Source: Polytrichum commune (Eukaryota; Streptophyta; Polytrichopsida; Polytrichales; Polytrichaceae). Taken from it: a stretch of DNA of 64,000 nucleotides. The stretch covers positions 10,544,501 through 10,608,500 of the forward strand of contig OX485808.1 of NCBI GenBank assembly GCA_950295325.1, written 5' to 3'. The notes below the pieces were generated by a model, which had not been told where the DNA came from, ran no database searches, and saw nothing but the letters and a program-made list of their open reading frames with translations. Position 1 is the first letter of the stretch, and each line of letters opens with the position of its first letter. Shown here piece after piece: positions 12,328 to 23,488 of this stretch. A program made the position numbers and the translations under genes.

Positions 12328-15300
12328 CTCCATCCTGGGAGGGTTATCTTCTGCTAATGTCCTCACTCATGACCTCCTCCATAACCATATCACCTGGAGT
12401 ATCCAAATTAGGCTAAAACCATAACCAGGGCATTACAAACCATGGATTGAACAATATCCAAGATTCTCAGTACTGCTCTCAATTAAAACTGGGTGAAGCT
12501 AAATCATGCACAACTGTACTAACCCTACCGCTCAAGAATGACAGGTCATGACTCATGACTCCATGGCCGTAACCTCGAGTTTCGTGCAGCATGATCGAGA
12601 TTAAGTGCCAGTTTGATCCCCTGGAGACTGGACCGGTCACTAATAAGACGGCACCAGGCATCAAGACAGAAAACTCGCAAACTTGGCAAAGATCAAACTC
12701 CAACAAACTACTACATAACTTACACATGCAGTTCCTTTCTTGCAGGTCAACTACACGTTGATGTGTTGGAAATTAGTTCCAGATGAGATGGTGATGTTGA
12801 AGTTAGTCACAATCTGGGCGTTGAGCTGCAGTTCCCAATTATCCCTGTAACAAATTAGCCCTCCACTTCTGATGTATTCTGGGTTGACCAAAATAGCTTG
12901 ATTTGTTTATTACAAGTATGATAGGATTCTTCGGACTTGGAAGTGCAGGCTAATTTTAAGTAAATTTAGATTGTTTGCCGGTAATGGAGGCAGTATGTAT
13001 GATGGAATCAATTAAGTTGAGGTCTTGCATTGCGCTGTTAGAGCAGCTGCTATGGATTTGCTTACATTAGGAGTGTGATTTTTTATTTTATTTTTTTTGT
13101 TTTTTGATGAGAAGGTTGGGATGGTGGTACGGAGGCTGGGGCCTAGCTAGCCGGTAGGCAACTTTGGAATCTGTGTGAGAAAGGACCTTCATAATAGACG
13201 TGCTCGTACACTACCAACCTCGTTGTGCCAGTCAATGGGTGAGGCTACTAGGCATGTTTGTTTGTTGCGTTGCATTGATACGTGGAGATTTTTGTGCATG
13301 ATCGGTCAAAATCCGAGTGTTTCCAAGTCCAACCGGCTATATGTTGTGATGTTTCAGTTCTTCTTTATTGATTTCAGGTATGTTCCATAGATTCCTCTTA
13401 AAATGGTCGATAATCTTCCTGAAGTCTTGAAATTCAACCGGTTATCTCTCAAACTCAACGTGTTCATATGTAACTAGCGGTCAGTTTTTCCTGTTCAGTG
13501 GTTGCATTGCATTGCATTAATCCGTGGACACTTTTGCACCCTATCAAGTCCATCATTGCAACACAAGTCATGGCCAATGTGATTAACTTAAACTGGGCAC
13601 TACGAGTTTTCCATGTTCTGGTGAAATCAGCGAAAAGCATTAAATGTCAAAAAATTGAGTTGGCCCTCCACATGGAAGTTTGTATAATTTGTCTCCAAAG
13701 AATAAGGCAATTGGCACAATTAAAAGGAGTCAACTAGTATTTAAGTGATTCCAGACATCCTGACCGATTCCGAACAAAAATGGCGATGGACATCATTTTC
13801 CGAATACCCTCAATATTGTGACTTCTCCGACAATTTTGTTGTTGTGTCTCATATGAAGTTTTTATTAGTTTTTTTCAATCATGCATTTATGATCATATAG
13901 TTGTACGATTGCACTATGCTTTTTGATTGTTATGCACGTGATGTGTGCATAATTTCATATTATCCGAAAGTTCGGAATTACCCAAGTACTTGTCAAGAGA
14001 AATAATTTAGAGCTTGTCAAAGGAATGGCCATTGACCGTCTATTTGATCCAAAATTGAAGGATGACTTTCATTTCAGTGAATAAATAAAAAATAAAAAAT
14101 CAATTTAAGATGTTGGCTAGTGGACCTAGGATTGTCATATGTTACGCTATACATTTTCATGATGGAAATTTCTTAATATAAAATCATGCTTACAAGTTTG
14201 AATTTTTCAATTTCTTAAATTTATTTCTCAATGTTCTCCCAAATTGTCAAGATATAAAATCAACAATACCCATTCATACGACATGGATAAATGCAATGAC
14301 AGCCACATCACAACTTGCATGGCACTACAAGCATATGCATGATGTGCAATTGACCCACTTCACAATTTTTATTTTTATTTTTAAAAAGGACTAACCTAGC
14401 CTAGCTCATATGTTGGTAGCGATGTTTGCTTAGTGTTTGACAACGAGACGATTAAGTTACTCTTTCACATGTCAACAAAATCTTGTCCCCATCCCCGTCT
14501 AGAAAGCTTCATCAAACCGTCTGCCACATGGAAGTCGGCCCTGAGATGAGGTTGCTTAGACTTCAGCTAAACTGCCATGTTAACTGCAACCCATTGTCAA
14601 AGATGTACAAAGGTCGCCGAAACTAGAGAAAATAACAGTGAGAAAGCACTGCCACTTAACGGTTGGGAAAGAGTACATAATTTCAAGAGTCCGTAGTCTC
14701 ATGCATGCGGTGGCCAGTTGATCAATTAGACAAGCATGGCCTGCAGCAGCTGCTACGCTGGGGCCTAAAAGGAGTACTACTGCTAGGCTCCGGTGTGAAA
14801 CTTTGGCATTTGTATCATCATTATCAGAAAGGGCCTCCATGGTCGATGCTTGCGAACAAATTTGACGAGGTTTTTAACTAAAGCTCGTCAACTGCGTGCG
14901 TTGTCATCATGTTGGGATCGAATCCGTTCGCAGGCGATCGACCTGTGCTCGCATCCTATCAAGCTTCATGAACGAGCATCTCGGCGGCCCTCTTTATCCC
15001 ACGGTACGACCACGGTGACGCAGATAAGGCCGCTCACAGCCTCAGACTTCAACTACAATCTGCGTGCACTTGTGGATTGGAACTCGTTGAAAAGATGGTA
15101 AAGGTGGCTGAAAGTGGGCAGCATTGGAGTGCAAAAGACTAGTCAACTGCTAGCTCCGCATAGTTTAAGAGTACTGCGGCTTTCTTATGCTTGCTATAAA
15201 GTGGCTGGTTTCAGTCTCAACCTCCTGTATGTGAGTGATGTGTTGGTAGATATGGATCTAAGTATGGGATAATTCTCTCTCAACAATATTCGTTAAATAT

Positions 15301-16417
15301 TTAGTCTAGAGAGAAATTTTTGAAGAGGTGTCATATCATTGGAAAGATGACTACACAATTCAGTCAAACCTAAAAGACATAAACATTTACGTACGGCCCC
15401 TCCCATCGTCCGTACCATCCTCAGACTCCTCCTCTATCCTCTTCCTTCCTACCTTATGCATCCCTTCGAACATCTCTTGCTTAGATATCCAATGTTAATG
15501 TAAGCTCTAGTAAGTGTCAAAATTATGATTGTCCTCCAACGGAAAAGTAGACACATGCAAGAAGCAATGAAAGAACCGCCACAAATGTATAGATTCCTAA
15601 TAGACATGTTGCACCTACTAGACTAAACATATAACATATAACGAAGTGTGCCATTAAAATCGGTGTGTTATATTGATTGGAGTGGTGTTCATTGCTTTTA
15701 TTGTAGACTAAAGTATCATATGACACCACCTTCTCTAGTTGTCACCCCACATGTGCAAGATAGTTAATGTGGGTCGATGATGGGTGAATAATGTGCGCCA
15801 CACTTAACAAGGTATTTAGAGTAGTTAACACAAGAAATACTATGTTGACAGCCGTTATATTCATTTGTTATCGAGCGCATCCTTCAATCTATTATACCGT
15901 TGGTAACTACACCTGCTGCAATGAAATGATGGATGCAATGCACAAGAAATAACCTTAAAGTCTCTTTGCATAGATGGAAGTGCAAGAGGACTTTGTTCAC
16001 ATAAAACTATGTCCATTGATCTTGATTATTTAAATCAACATCATGTCATTTTCATACAAAACCAAAAAAAACGTGCACTTGATATACTTTATGTAGAATC
16101 ATGTGAAACTACATGTATCGTCTTCTATTTCTTCTGACTCCTAAGTATCACTATCTGCTCCATTACACTCCTTTTTTAGGATCATTCACAAAGGGATGGC
16201 TATTGAGTAGTTTAAACCTATGGCAAGAGATAGTTGTTGAGGTGGCCCCTAGAACCTTTGCGACTCTCTACATATGGAGGAAGGATCAACAATATAGAGG
16301 GTGACATAGTGGCTATCATTTCTTTTGCAAACACCAAATTCAACAATGAGGTGGTTGAATAGTTAAAAAAAAATTAATATGTGATGCAATGAATGTATCT
16401 GCAAACATATAATTATT
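12328..16417. other. Gene-free region upstream of the kinase gene
   Basis: The first several hundred bases must contain the kinase promoter, but I identify no certain element. Beyond that I find short unrelated frames with no domain, an A/T-rich tract at 13,078-13,105 and one copy of repeat family E at 13,306-13,500. Nothing supports a host gene. Confidence 0.4.
13306..13500 (+). repeat. Dispersed repeat family E, uninterrupted copy
   Basis: This copy reads gtttccaagtccaaccgg..., then cattcctcttaaaatgg-like, gtcttgaaattcaaccggtt, atatgtaactagcggtcag and tgttcagtgg. It is homologous to 57,345-57,504 plus 57,888-57,920, and to 56,150-56,267 plus 56,606-56,630, which are interrupted at the same TA. 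Reverse-strand copies lie at 40,050-40,215 and 49,068-49,235. The TA at 13,475-13,476 marks the empty site. Confidence 0.7.
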
Positions 16418-16418
16418 C

Positions 16419-17136
16419 CCCCAGCAGGTGGACTCTTCATACCATGTACAAACTAAATGTGAGTGTAAGAAGGCGTATTATTTGAAGCATTTGCGTACAT
16501 AGTCTACGTAAGGGAGAGGTATCATTTTTGTCTCGTATGTACATTTAAAACGGGTATTAATTTTTTTGGAAGTAAAGGTAGGTGTACAAAAGGGGGCCCT
16601 AAAGTTTAAAGAAAAATTTGACAAGGGATGTGTTTGTTTCATCCAATTCACATTTTCATCCATTGTTGCCATATGATAGTAGTCCTCAATGACTACCTTG
16701 TTCATTTTTGTTAGGGTTTGCATTTGAGTTCTAGGCTTTCACAAATTGGAGGCTCTCAGACAACATAAGCTCCCTTGAGATTTGCTCTCTAGGTTGTGGC
16801 TAAGTTATTGTGCTCTAGTCTTTGTTTGTTTGGTGCAATTTGTTGAGTTACATAGTATCGATGAAATTTTGTTCAATGACTTTCTCATTGGAAAGTGAAA
16901 GTGTATTTTATATGTAATAAAGGCCTATTTAAGTCATGATTTATATTTTGTATATGGAGGCATTTATCACATACAATTGAAAAGCTTAGTATAAATACAT
17001 GAATCCATTTTAAGCTTGCCATTAGTACGTATACATCTGTTTTTCTCCATAAACTTCCCATGTATAGGGGTTTTAATCTCTAGAGACTCACGCACGTCAT
17101 TTAGGTATCCAATGAAGAGTCTATCCCTCCCCCCCA
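16419..17136 (+). mobile_element. TIR element family A, copy 1 (degenerate ends)
   Basis: A ~720-bp non-coding element starting ccagcaggtggactcttcat and ending in a decayed inverse near ccaatgaagagtc (17,109-17,121). It shares its interior (gtgagtgcaagaagg, cataagg-gagaggtat, aaagtttagagaaaa, gttttttctctataaac-like) with copies 2-4. No matching target duplication could be read. Confidence 0.65.
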
Positions 17137-17409
17137 AAAAAGAAGAAGTTAATCCAACTTATTTCCTAATGCAAGATTGCTTTGCAACCTTGTGAATGGG
17201 TGTACCATGATCATCCAAGGAGATAATGTGTGCTACACTTCCAAAAACATCCAAATCTCTATAAATTGTCATCTTAGCACCAAGACAACAATTTCCACAA
17301 TTTTGGATACCTTTTTTTTGGTTATTTTTCCCCAATCTAACCCCTTCAAGGGCTCTTTAAAAAATGAAATGTTTTGGATGAGGCGCCAGTCATCAACCTA
17401 AGTTACACT

Positions 17410-17850
17410 TCGAAGTGGAAACAACCCTCTCGTTGACGATATACTCATTTACAAAAACAATTGGATTCTCATAACTAGCAACAAAACACTATTAGGGCCC
17501 TAGAGAATCATCATGAACTTTGGGAGTTCGTTTTTTTTTCGTTAACATGAATTTATTGGGGTCATGTTTTGGAGTGAAAATGACCCTCTCATTGACGAGA
17601 TACCATTACAAAAAATCGGACCCCCAAAACTTGGTAAAATTTGGAAACCAACTTCAATGTGTCCAAAATGTTTTCATAATACCCCCTCTTGGCACCAAGA
17701 GGGTGTTTTCCAAATTTTTGGGCATTTTTCAAAAGCTCTAACCAGGCCTTGGGAAGCAATGGGAGTGTCATTTCTAAATACTTTTTAAACAATTAGTAAA
17801 ATCTAGAACCGACTTCGATGCGTCCAAAACGTTGGAAAACACCTTCTTAT
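17410..17850. repeat. Local direct duplications
   Basis: Two short blocks recur. An aaccctctcgttgacga-like block at about 17,422 reappears as gaccctctcattgacgaga at 17,580. A ggtaaaatttggaaaccaac block at about 17,633 reappears in altered form at about 17,797. No coding or mobile identity recognised. Confidence 0.45.
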
Positions 17851-18260
17851 GTGAAGTGGATTGCAACGTGAAAATTTTATAGATCTAATGTTTACATTGT
17901 AACCATAGAGGATCATGAATGTAATTTTATTTTCTAGGTTTTTGCCAACGTCAACAAGATCACCCAAAGACACATGCATTTGTTGCTACAGTTTTAACAC
18001 AAAAACCTTGGCAAGGATTAAATGTACAGAATACAATGGAGGATGTTGAAACATAATACCAAGTCACTCTATGCCGGTGGTAGCACTCTTGTGCGCCCAT
18101 AATGGAAAGTTTATACAATCTTCCAAGAGGAAATTATGGCCTTTTTGTTAAAGACAATGAATTGGTCACATGCTCTTGGTTCCTACTAAGGACAAGTAAT
18201 ATGTGTTTTGGTATACATATGCGTTAAGAGGGTATTTAATTGGGGGGTATTATGTGCATG

Positions 18261-18969
18261 CCCAGGGGGTGGACTCTTTATACCATGTACAACTAACGTG
18301 AGTGCAAGAAGGGGTATTAATTGAGGCCTTAGCGTACATAGTATACATAAGGTAGATGCATTATTTTCTTTAGTGCGTACATCTAAAAAGGCTACTCTTT
18401 TTATTTTTATTTTGAAGTAAACTTGGTAGATGTACAGAGGGGCCCGTAAGGGCTAGAGAAAAAATTGACAATTAAAGTGTTAGTTTTATCTAGTTCACAT
18501 TTTCATCCATTGCTATCATATGATCAAGGTCCTTAATGACTACCACGTATGTTCATGTTAACGTTTGCATTTGGGTTCTAGGTTTTTACAAATTAAAAGC
18601 TCTTAAAGCACTCATGGGCTTTCTTGAATTATGCTCTCAGGATTTTGGCTAAGTTATTGTCCTCCATCTTTGTTTGTTTGATATAATCATTGAGTTACAT
18701 GCTATGGATGAAAATATTTTTTTCATGAGGAAATGAAAATAGATTTTAAAAGGTCTATCTAATTCATAATATACATATTTTGCATATGTAGTGTAGGCAT
18801 TTATCACAATAAATTGAAAAGCTTAGTATAATACATGGGTCCATTTTATAGCATGCCATTAGTATGTATACATTAGTTTTTCTCTATAAACTTCTCGTAT
18901 GCAGGGGTTTAATTTCATAATGACCCACATACATCATATAGGTTTTTGGTGAACAGTCCACCCCCTGGG
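18261..18969 (+). mobile_element. TIR element family A, copy 2 (best ends)
   Basis: 709 bp with inverted ends cccagggggtggactct and, at the right, agtccaccccctggg. Flanks are tgtgcatg (18,253-18,260) and tgtgtatg (18,970-18,977), matching at 7 of 8 bases. An 8-bp duplication and CAGGGG-like ends suggest the hAT superfamily, though the TIR here begins CCCAGGGG. No coding potential, so it is non-autonomous. Confidence 0.75.
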
Positions 18970-19215
18970 TGTGTATGATCTTGATTTGAATGCACCCATA
19001 TTGTACATAGCACAATCCTATTGTTACTTCGATGGTACATGAGATGTAAATTTATAGCAGGCTCTAGTTGTTGCACTTTGACTGATAATTGTTGTTGTTC
19101 CAGAATATATATGTGCTTGCATCCAACAACCCGATATAACATACACAAAAGTACATACACTACAATCTAGTAGCTAAGGCTTCTATTGGAATTTGACATG
19201 TAAAGTATACATATT

Positions 19216-19232
19216 GGGGGGGGGGGGGGGGG
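19216..19232 (+). repeat. Poly-G tract (17 G)
   Basis: An uninterrupted run of 17 G ends 12 bp before the target duplication of the 8.6-kb transposon. Long G or C tracts recur elsewhere in the window and may form G-quadruplexes or reflect slippage. Confidence 0.8.
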
Positions 19233-19617
19233 ATGTTGTATCACATAGGGGCGATTGCAAGCTAAGGTGGACCAAAGTAGGCAAGACTCCATGTCCATAT
19301 TGTCCACCTATAACCTTTGTGAAGTGGCAATGCTTACCTAGCGATGCTTACCTGGCAAGGGACACTAGGCTCGGCGTCCGCTACAATTAGAATAGCTCGG
19401 TTAAGTTTAGGGTCCACTGCAATTAGAATAGCGGTAAAGTTTAGGGTTAGTGTATCGTCTCCGTCGCGCTGGGATTAGACAGGGATTAGGGAGTGTGAAT
19501 CGAGTTTGCTGGGCCCATTGATGCTTAACGTCTTGCTGGACGTATTGATGCTCAACGTCCTGCTGCACGGCGTTGTTGCAAGGAGTGGATTTTAATTGCG
19601 GCATCTGATTAGTGAAG

Positions 19618-22301
19618 ATGGCACAAGGTACTGACACTCAAACATCCAGTGAGGCTAGAAGGGTGAGAATTAAGTTAGAATGCAAGAGACCACCGTTGTG
19701 TCAACGCGTTACTGGTTATGTTGCTCCCGTTTATGCGAAGGCTCCAGATTTGTTTCCATTGAGGAGAGATAGGGGATACACAAGAAAAGAGTTCCACAAA
19801 AAGTACGGGTTAGAGGTCTTTGGATTGTCGCCGAAACAACTAAAATGTCCTGATGATTGCACAGAGCAGGATCTTATAGATTTCTTTGGACCTGTTATAA
19901 ACAAAAATGGTTTCCGGTACTTGGGTTTAGAAGATGTTGATTTGATTACAAAGATTGAGCTCAGATGGATGCAAATGCACCAGAAGTCGCAGATGCTATC
20001 CACTAGGTTGATTACGAAGGGCATGGCGAGAGGAATATTTTGCAAAGAAAAAAAGGGTCGGAAGGTGAATTGGGCTGCATATGCGGAGTGGACCAATGCA
20101 GAGCAGTGGAGACGAAGGATGAGGATCAAGAGGCCCGGAAAGGGAAAAGGGGAGGAGAGTTCTTTTTTCTCTGACGATGAAGACCTCACCGAGATTGACG
20201 ACCACGGATCTACGCAGTCGAAGATCAGTATGCAAGAATGCGGACTAGGGTTTAGGCGGGATTTGGCCGGGGTTGAGGTTTTTTCTTGTTCGGGTGGGGC
20301 TCCTGAAGTGACAGAGATTTGGAAGAGTTTTCAGAATCACGCCCTGGACGAGCTTGCAAAAGTAGAGAGCAGATTGTCTTTGGGTTTGAAAGCAAAGGAG
20401 GAGTACACATTGGCAGAGGTGCGAGCAAGGTCCCAGAAGGATTTTGTGTACAATCGGCTTGCCTCTGCTCGAGAAAAAATGGAGAAGTTACAGGCTGAAA
20501 TTGAGCAAGAGAGGGAGCGCATTGAAGCTGGTGGGAGCAATGGTACTTGTGAGGAGGGGTCTCAAATTAGTGTCATGAGCAGTAGATTGCAAGCGCAAGA
20601 ATATCTTGTTAGTGACTTTGAGGGGATGGCTGCTGAAGGAGATGCTGAGTTGGAGAAGATCAATAAAGGTGAGGAGGGTATAGTTGCTAGGGTGGTTGAA
20701 CTTCAGGTTGATTCCAAGAAGGCCGGACGCTTAAGTCGAGCTGTGGATGTTATACTCACCAGGTTAGATTCAGGGGCATGGTTGTTTAAATCCATAGCAC
20801 CGCAACCATTTAAGCACAGTAAGCCAGATGGGAAGGAATTGGTAATGTTAGAGAAGTGTTCTTTTTGTGGGTTAGGGTTTGAGCCAGTATGGGATGTGAG
20901 ACTTGCATCCTGCAAACATGGCTACCACGAGTGGTGTTGCAGGTTTCACTTTGAGAATTCAACCAAGTGTGTTGAGGAGGGCTGCAATGAGGAGATGCAC
21001 GAGGGGTGGTGGAGTGCAGTTGGTTTGGTCAAGCCAGGCACATCTGCACGTGATTTCTCAACTCCAAGGGCGATAAAGTTGCTTCTAGATTCACCACTAG
21101 GTTCTCTTTACTTTCCCATCTACATAGTGCACAGCTTTAGGTCTATATTAATGGACACTTGGACTAAAAATCCACTCCGATATTCTAAAGTCTGTATTTT
21201 CTTCTACCTTGTCATACTGAAGTGGTTTAGTACCATGCAAACGTACATAGAAGTAGACAGTAGTGTCCAACACAGCAACACAGATGTCCATGACAAGTGT
21301 ACATAGAATTTAGGTGAGTGCATAATCCCCTACCAACAGTCAATACTTGTGGTGTCTTAGTGATGCAAGACTCCATGAGTCCATGCACATGTATATAGAA
21401 GTAGACAGTAGTGAGTAATCCCCTACCAACAGTCAATACTTGTGGTGTCTTAGTGATGCAAGACTCCATGAGTCCATGCACATGTATATAGAAGTAGACA
21501 GTAGTGAGTAATCCCCTACCAACAGTCAATACTTGTGGTGTCTTAGTGATGCAAGACTCCATGAGTCCATGCACATGTATATAGAAGTAGACAGTAGTGA
21601 GTAATCCCCTACCAACAGTCAATACTTGTGGTGTCTTAGTGATGCAAGACTCCATGAGTCCATGCACATGTATATAGAAGTAGACAGTAGTGAGTAATCC
21701 CCTACCAACAGTCAATACTTGTGAACTGGTATGTTTCCATTATCCCTCATGGTCCATGAAGACCACATGAAAGTCATTAGACGTGAATGACAGGTTTGCC
21801 ACAGTCCATTCGACGCTACCAATATACCTTTGTGTGCATTTATGGTTAACTTATAATTTCAATGGATTTCCAATTATTTACGTAAGGAATCTTGCCATGC
21901 TTTCGTAGAAGAATATGTAGATTGCTGAACGCTATGTGCTTTGGTTTGCAGGTGTAGAGTTTATTGGTACCCCCATCAAAGGTCAAGCTAATCAGAGGTC
22001 GCAACCTACGAGTGTTCCACAACAAGGACCATCTTCAAATGCTTTGCCCCATTCTACTCCAACTATGGAACCAGAGCTTCCAGCCCCAATTTCAGTAGAG
22101 AAGCAATCTCCAACAAGGTCAACCAAGTCGGCTCCTTCGTCGGCAGACGTGGCATCTGTTCTCGGTGACTTGACGGGAAAAAAAAATCATTATACAAAAG
22201 GAAAAGGAGTGACAAGGGTGCAGCCGAAGGTTGATGATGAAGAGGATGAAGAAGAAGAGGAAGAAGAGGAGCAAGAAGAAGAAGAAGAAGAAGATGGATA
22301 G
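19618..22301 (+). CDS. Transposon-borne zinc-finger/coiled-coil protein (2 exons, 610 aa; in-frame TAG)
   Basis: Exon 1 is 19,618-21,100 and exon 2 is 21,952-22,301; the weak donor ag|gttctc and acceptor tttgcag|gtg join in phase 1. The start is the first in-frame ATG, two codons after a GTG. Features: a basic N-terminal half; an acidic patch SDDEDL; a long charged helix/coiled coil at about residues 240-340; a RING/PHD-like cluster at about residues 414-466 (C-x2-C, CKHGYHEWCC, C-x4-C, then H and WW); a Pro/Ser linker; a Glu-rich tail encoded by a GAA/GAG tract at about 22,236-22,294. The frame stops at TAG 22,299-22,301, but the same frame continues 89 more codons to 22,568 with basic, nuclear-localisation-like sequence. 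The last codon may therefore be a recent nonsense change. Inferred role: accessory DNA-binding or E3-like protein of the transposon. Exon 2 is predicted from splice signals only. Confidence 0.65.
21324..21723 (+). repeat. 93-bp minisatellite, 4.3 copies, in transposon intron
   Basis: Repeat starts (aatcccctaccaacagtc) lie at 21,324, 21,417, 21,510, 21,603 and 21,696, exactly 93 bp apart. The units look identical by eye. Because 93 is divisible by three it creates an artificial repetitive open frame on the minus strand. The array sits inside the predicted intron of the zinc-finger gene and is evidently young. Confidence 0.92.
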
Positions 22302-22568
22302 GAGGCAGAAGAAGGGCTAGTGGAGGAAGGAGGTCGTCCGAAGAAGGGTTTGAACTTGAAGGCTGTGGCTAAGCGCAAATCAGCTGCTGCTGATCGGGCT
22401 GGGAAAAGGTCCAAAGCCGTTGAAGCTTCCAAAGCGAAGAGCAAATCTGATGGGGCTCCAAAGCATGCCAATGTAGTTGTCAATGCAGGAAAGAGGAAGA
22501 AGACACCAGTTGTTGACATGATATCGAAGGCATCCAACACACGTGCTGGGAAGGCCCAATGCAAGTGA
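22302..22568 (+). pseudogene. C-terminal extension beyond the TAG of the zinc-finger gene
   Basis: The frame of exon 2 stays open for 89 codons after the TAG, ending at 22,566-22,568. The sequence is Lys/Arg/Ala-rich (KRKSAAADRAGKRSKAVEAS and similar) and reads like the natural nuclear-localised tail of the upstream protein. A single substitution could separate the two. It could instead be a 3' UTR that happens to be open. Confidence 0.5.
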
Positions 22569-23082
22569 TAACTTGCTTGTATGTGCAGCATGTGCAAGTG
22601 TATTTGGACTCCCTTGCAATATGTGCAAGTGTATTTGAAGTGTACATTAGAAGATTGAACCTAGGATTTTGTGTGCCTATGTAGAGAGTGATTAAGGGAC
22701 ATTGGTTTAGGACACCTAGCAGACACTCTATATGTTGTCGATGAATAACCCTTGGAAATGACAATGGTTTGAGGTAATTTGACAATTTGATTACCCTTTG
22801 CATTAATTAAGTGGAGGTGTTGTGCAATACTGGTCTTTGTATTAATTGAATTGAGTTTAGGAGTTGATATGACCTTTGTAATGGCCGGTCCTTTGTTTAG
22901 CTTTTTGTTTGTTAAGTGTTTGTTTGGCCATTGTCATTTGCTTAGCTTGCATTTTGTTATGTTTATTGTTAAGGCCCTTCTGGTGTTGTCAGGGCCTTTA
23001 TTACAAGAAAACACATCCAATCATGAAACACAACCCGGCTTTGCATCAATATACACACATAGTCATGCGAAAGCAACGGGTA

Positions 23083-23262
23083 TGCCATTTGCATAAAGTA
23101 CTTAGTTTGGCTGAAATGCCATTTGCATAAAGTACTTAGTATGGCTGAAATGCAATTTGCATAAAGTACTTAGTCTGGCTGAAATGCCATTTGCATAAAG
23201 TACTTGGTCTGGTTGAAATGCCATTTGCATAAAGTACTTAGTCTGGCTGAAATGCCATTTCC
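23083..23262 (+). repeat. 34-bp tandem repeat, 5 copies, between convergent transposon genes
   Basis: Units starting tgccatttgcataaagtact occur at 23,083, 23,117, 23,151, 23,185 and 23,219, with a sixth start at 23,253. They differ by single bases. The array lies in the ~920-bp space between the two convergent transposon gene ends, where both 3' UTRs and terminators should be. Confidence 0.9.
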
Positions 23263-23488
23263 AATTATATATTCAAATTTCAGTCAAAGCAATCGTCACT
23301 CTACCATGTGTTAATCACATAAGCTAACAACTAGTAGTCTATACATTGCAAACAACCTCCCACGATTTAACCTGTTAAACCTGTTAACAACAAACTCATC
23401 AACAGACACACGTTGCATGTCAAAAAACACAACACACAATAGACAACAAGAACAAAGAATGGTGCACTCTACACACAACAAAACACAA

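Noticed and set aside
21227-21715. 162-codon repetitive minus-strand open frame
   Set aside because: It is the by-product of the 93-bp minisatellite (31-codon period) and antisense to a predicted intron.
22190-22597. Serine-rich minus-strand frame
   Set aside because: The poly-Ser run is the complement of the GAA/GAG tract of the zinc-finger gene.
23083-23262. CRISPR-like array
   Set aside because: 34-bp units are contiguous with no spacers, and the genome is eukaryotic.
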